From NCBI GenBank assembly GCA_963682055.1, contig OY821743.1, positions 15,969,566-16,033,565 on the forward strand: a stretch of 64,000 nt of DNA, in the 5' to 3' direction. This document shows positions 59,691-64,000 of the stretch, piece by piece. The translations under genes and the position numbers were made by a program. The DNA is from Primula veris (Eukaryota > Streptophyta > Magnoliopsida > Ericales > Primulaceae). The notes beneath the pieces are model-generated. The model did no database searches. It saw nothing but the letters and a program-made list of their open reading frames with translations, and had not been told where the DNA came from. Position 1 is the stretch's first letter. Each line of letters opens with the position of its first letter.

Positions 59691-60300
59691 TAGAAGAAAT
59701 ATATAGTTCACACTTCTATCACAGCAATAATATGATAAAAACTATGGCATAATTTAAATACAGTCATACAAAAGTAGTTGTAAAATACATAATCAAATTA
59801 TCTAATGTCTTTGAAATTCAACCTTTTAACTCAAATTTGTTTGATTTTGTTAATACCTTTTTTCATCGATTTTGAATGTTTCCATCTAAATAAATGATGA
59901 GAATTGGACTCACTGAACATTTTATTCATCTGAGTTGAAGGAAAAAATTGTCATTTTACGCTTTAAACTAATCTCATCCATGGGCCATAAATAAGAAAAA
60001 CAAGTACTTTCAAATATATATAAAAATAGATAATACCTAAATTAAATTTAAGAAATGAAAAAACAATGAAAGGGATAGATAAGAAGGATAACGGTTTGAT
60101 GACTGCATAGGTGGTTGCTGGTGAGTGGAGGCGGTTAAAAAACAGCGAGTTAAGGTTTTGCAGATTTAACAGGGAGGAGAAGGGTATAAAATAATATATC
60201 TGGTCCCTATAATTTAAACTCAAACTGTCTCTCTTCTATAAAATTTATAGGTTATTTCACCTATATCGTCTACATAAAACATAAATACAAATCAGAGTAT
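59680..60300. repeat. Module K and spacer
   Basis: The segment from about 59680 (GAAATATATAGTTCACACTT, AGCAATAATATGATAAAAA, GTTTCCATCTAAAT) recurs at about 63670-64000. The remaining stretch to 60300 has no recognised feature. Confidence 0.5.
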
Positions 60301-60309
60301 ATAAAAATA

Positions 60310-60870
60310 AGGCAACCATGTACACAAGTCTTGTACATGCCTGTCAACCGACTAATCGCCAACTATAAACCCTCAAAAATAAATAATAAAAGTGACAGTT
60401 TTCGTCAAAACGTTTAATTGGCGATTAATTGTGACTAATTGGAAAATAACTGGGTCGGAGGTCACCGACTAATCGCCAACTATGAACTTGTCTCTCATAC
60501 TTTGAGCAATGCTAGTTTAAGATCAATGGTTTCCTCCACCAACAATAAATTGATTTTAAGGAATGTGTTTTTTTGAGGTCAAGCATCCAGTAAAAAAATG
60601 ATTTAAACATAAAAAGAATACGCATAAAAAATGCAGATCTAATAATCGAAAGAAAAACATGTGGAACTTCTTCATACTAAAGGTACACTCATCCAGCCTC
60701 GGCACATTGAAGGACAAGTACGAAGAACAGTTCATTTGGTGTACATCTGGAAAACAAAAGAAAGGGGGGAAAAGGAAATACAAAACAACATAACTGATTA
60801 AGAAAATGAAAATAGACATAATAACGACAGCAAAAACTACAATAATCAAATCCAAGTCCTACTACGCCAG
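60310..60870. repeat. Module J, second copy, with inverted repeat
   Basis: It matches 43750-44370, including ACTAATCGCCAA and its partner TTGGCGATTA and the block around CCAGCCTCGGCACATTGAA. It shows that the array's left and right parts share a further module. Confidence 0.6.
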
Positions 60871-62480
60871 GTTCAATCATACGGATGAAAACAAAAGCCA
60901 CCAAGAAGTTTTGGGCTGTGGGTAGAACATTCTTTGGTTTTGAATTAATAACTATAAATTAAAAATCACAAGATCTTTTATTAGTAACATTTGTTCAGTT
61001 TAGGATCCACTATAAAAATAAGATAAAGCAACAAATGTGATAAGAACTGGTCCCAAAATGACATTTCTCAAAATAAATCAATTCAATAAAGCATGAAAGC
61101 CATTCTTATTCTAGTCACCAAACTTACATACTACCAAAAACAACCTAAAAGAAACAGAGTAATACCAAGAGCGATATTACCTACTGTTATTTCTTTTGAT
61201 GAAAAATAATTTTTTTTATAATATAACAAAATTCATTATTCCTCCCTCTGTGAATTTGGAAGCAACACGAAACGAATTCGGAACAAATAAAATAAACACA
61301 AAGTCATAAGAGCTTCAAAAAAAGAAGTCACAAGACTGCCATGGTTTACCCTTCTTATACTCTGATTGTGTTCCCATAATGGGGTAAACCATTATCTTGA
61401 CGTCTTTCTCCATCATCACACCCTCTGGTCTCATACCCTTGCCCTAACAATTAAGTCAGACCCTTCTTTCTCCATCGTCTTTGGGTCTTATACGCTATTA
61501 TCTAAGGAAGCAAACTTTTTGTCTGTATATTGAAGGGAATCGATTTCATAGCCATCAGATGTTACTTTAATCACACCAGTCAACTATGTGAGAAAATTTT
61601 ATGTTGGCACGATTCAAGTCATTTTGAATTAATGAACTACTAAACAAAAAACATAAGCAGATACTTCACTAAGTTACACCTAAGCCAGCAAATTCAGGAT
61701 CAAATGTCAGACAAGATATTTCTATAATGTCCATACTCCACATAATTGTAATAATTCAATGATATGTAGTAAATATTTGAAATCTAATTAATTGAAGTTA
61801 TACTTGCTAGCAAATGAAAAGAACTGTATATAAATCTAGGAAAAGCACTGGGGAGCATACAAAAACTTTTATCAAAAAAATGTGGAGTCGGATCATATCT
61901 CACAAATGCATACAAAAGAGTCAACATACAGAAAAGATTAAAGAACTAAAAGGACAAAAGCCACATCTAAGAAGCATGTGAAGAACTAAAAACAATGAAA
62001 ACGTGGGAATAGACTAGACCAATCAAACTCGGTTAAAAATGAGTTAAAGCGTCTTTATACACATTTATAAATAATTGAATTTATATATATAACAGATTAT
62101 AAGTAATCATAGCCAACCATATTTAGCATAACCCACTAAATCATGTACTCACTCAATTCCAATAAAAACAAATAAACAAAGAGAAGCTCTCACTGAAAAT
62201 GTAACAATCATATTAATAGATAGGGTCAGAATCCCCTAGCAGTAAAGACAGATAATAAAAAAAAATAGAGCATCAGCAAGTCAGCCAAAAATTTAAGTCC
62301 TTTAATCCTAACATGCAAACAAGACAACAACAGACAGAAACCAAGCAAATATACAAATAACATGAATTTCAAGGCATAAAAACCTCCTAACAAGAAAGCT
62401 ACAATACATTATTCTCAAATTTAAACACACACAAACAATTAAATACAGATACCTTCCTATATGTTTTGCTACTAAGATAT
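60871..62480. other. Mostly unique AT-rich DNA
   Basis: GGTTTACCC and its partner GGGTAAACC (about 61342-61391) form an inverted repeat. A short piece at about 61840-61890 matches 44945-44995. No gene is supported. Confidence 0.4.
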
Positions 62481-62489
62481 CAATCATGT

Positions 62490-64000
62490 AAGGAGGGAGG
62501 GTGTAAGAAACATAGTACATCTAGCAAAATTATGATAAAAGCTAAGGCGAGATTATACACAGCCATACATAAATAGCTATCCAATACTCTTAAGTACCTT
62601 AGAATATATTAATAAAGGGCAATCAGGTACACATGGCTTGTGCAATACGGGGTTGGGAGGATCTGCATACTCAGCCATATCCATTCATCCAAAATCCTCA
62701 AACTCAACGCCTGTCCTATGTAGGCATATGAAAAAGCAAGTCCAAACATAATATAAATCTGAAAATGTGATTTATAATATAATATACATGTACAGATTAA
62801 TATCCTCCATAAGTAAACATTTGATTCCCAATATCTTGTACTCTATATGGGCTCAAATTCTGTGAATGCCAAGCATTAAATGAAATAGGGACAGTAAGAG
62901 ATGGTGGTTGACAGAAAAAATGAATTAAAATTATAAACGATGAATTTAACTTCTTGGAATAAAAGACAACCTAATTCCTATTTGTTTGACCAAAATTTGG
63001 ACCGCCAATTGCATGACCACATCTGTAACTGAAAAGAAAATAATTAAGAGCTGTAACTGAAAAGCAAATAATTAAGAGTGGAAATTAAGAGCTCGAAACC
63101 CCTGTACATAAGTCTATTCCAATCAATGCAACTTATGTTTTCTTTCTACATGAACCTTCTCACATATTCCATATTATAAACAAGTACAATAATAAGAATT
63201 CCTTTAAATTTAAAGCAAAACAATACCCTGAAAATAACGTCAGTACCATGGACCATTTCAATATAACAACAAACATATACACATCTCCACACACTAAATC
63301 TCCAACAGACACTAATGATGTATATCCGAAAAAATAAAAATGTTACTCAATTCAAGTTTAACTGCATAATGCCAAAATCATGTAATCAAATAGCCTAAGA
63401 CATGTTGCTGTGTCATGAGTCATCCATATCTTGAACACTTCCAGCCCAACACATATTACTTGCTCTCCATCTACACCCGGGACAAGTACAGGTACGATGC
63501 ACATATAATGAGACATAAGTTATTTTGAGAACAAAACATAAATGAAAACACAAGATAGAAGCACAAAGACACATGAACTACGTGCCCACAATATGAATTT
63601 AATGTATAAAAATCATATTGACCATGTCTGTCCCTAGACATACTACAAGATGGATCGCCCATCCCACAAAAAGATCAATCCTCTAGGAGTGAAAGAAATA
63701 TATAGTTTACACTTCACATAATCACAGCAATAATATGATAAAAAAAACTAAGGCATACTTTAATTACAGTCGTACAAGAATAGTTGTCACACAATCAAAG
63801 TATCTAATATATGCTAATAAAAAGCAATCAGGGCAAACTACTTTTTGATACATCAACCTTTTATCTTTATTTAAAATTGTACGCCAACTCCTAAAATTTT
63901 GACTTTTTTACCCTTTTTCGTTGATTTCGACTGTTTCCATCTAAATGAAAGATAAGCATTGACATCACTAAACGTTTTTTTCATTTGAATTGAAGGGTAA
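62490..64000 (-). repeat. Diverged array modules G, A, H and K
   Basis: Module G (62490-62730), module A (63085-63245), module H (63340-63660) and module K (63670 to the end) recur in the same order as in unit 5 but more diverged and with unique DNA between. The array continues past the window edge. Confidence 0.55.

Overview
The window is nuclear DNA of a flowering plant, most likely a eudicot. It is AT-rich, contains an elongator tRNA-Met gene with the intron expected of plant nuclear copies, and carries one apparently intact four-exon receptor-like kinase gene. Most of the rest is transposable elements of several superfamilies: Ty1/copia, Ty3/gypsy, hAT, CACTA, Mutator-like, a LINE remnant and an unclassified foldback element. 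I cannot name the family or species.

Layout. 1-7.6 kb: decayed repeats, a 1.44 kb Mutator-like foldback element with a 9-bp target duplication (1281-2716), a small hAT element made of CCGAAA repeats (3094-3451), a CACTA end, and a minus-strand gypsy pol remnant with a likely LTR (4561-6720). 7.6-19.7 kb: a nest of three elements. A gypsy element that has lost pol (7619-19691) was entered within gag by a copia element (9247-18792, 5-bp duplication GTGTT). The copia 3' LTR was then entered by a 1.4 kb foldback element (17324-18724). The copia 5' LTR preserves the empty site. 19.8-20.7 kb: a hAT element with an internal tRNA-like sequence; an inverted relative lies at 36.8-37.7 kb. 21.1-25.8 kb: the minus-strand S-domain (G-type lectin) receptor kinase, 787 codons by my splice model, all phases consistent. 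27-36 kb: three CACTA-type elements or ends, the largest 27850-31898 with a 3-bp duplication and rich subterminal repeats. 37.96 kb: tRNA-Met, followed by a LINE-like 3' remnant. 39-42.2 kb: tandem duplications and a strongly A-rich array.

42.2-64 kb is a head-to-tail, rearranged array of a 2.8-4.6 kb unit read on the minus strand. Three units carry a promoter/5'-leader module. Within the units an 83-bp exon-like island recurs six times without length change. A second, 164-bp island is in phase with it in at least two copies. I do not recognise the product. A hAT transposon inserted in this array (54469-about 56580) has lost its 3' end, so its transposase frame now runs into antisense repeat DNA and stops there.

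The only genes I consider likely functional are the receptor kinase and tRNA-Met. The retroelements are mostly inactivated: stops and frameshifts in copia gag-pol, loss of pol in the gypsy element, and loss of catalytic or terminal parts in the hAT transposase. The points most worth checking are the array and its exon-like islands, the chimeric hAT transposase, the tandem stem-loops in the copia leader, the tRNA-like promoters inside DNA transposons, and two very long poly-C runs inside gag regions.
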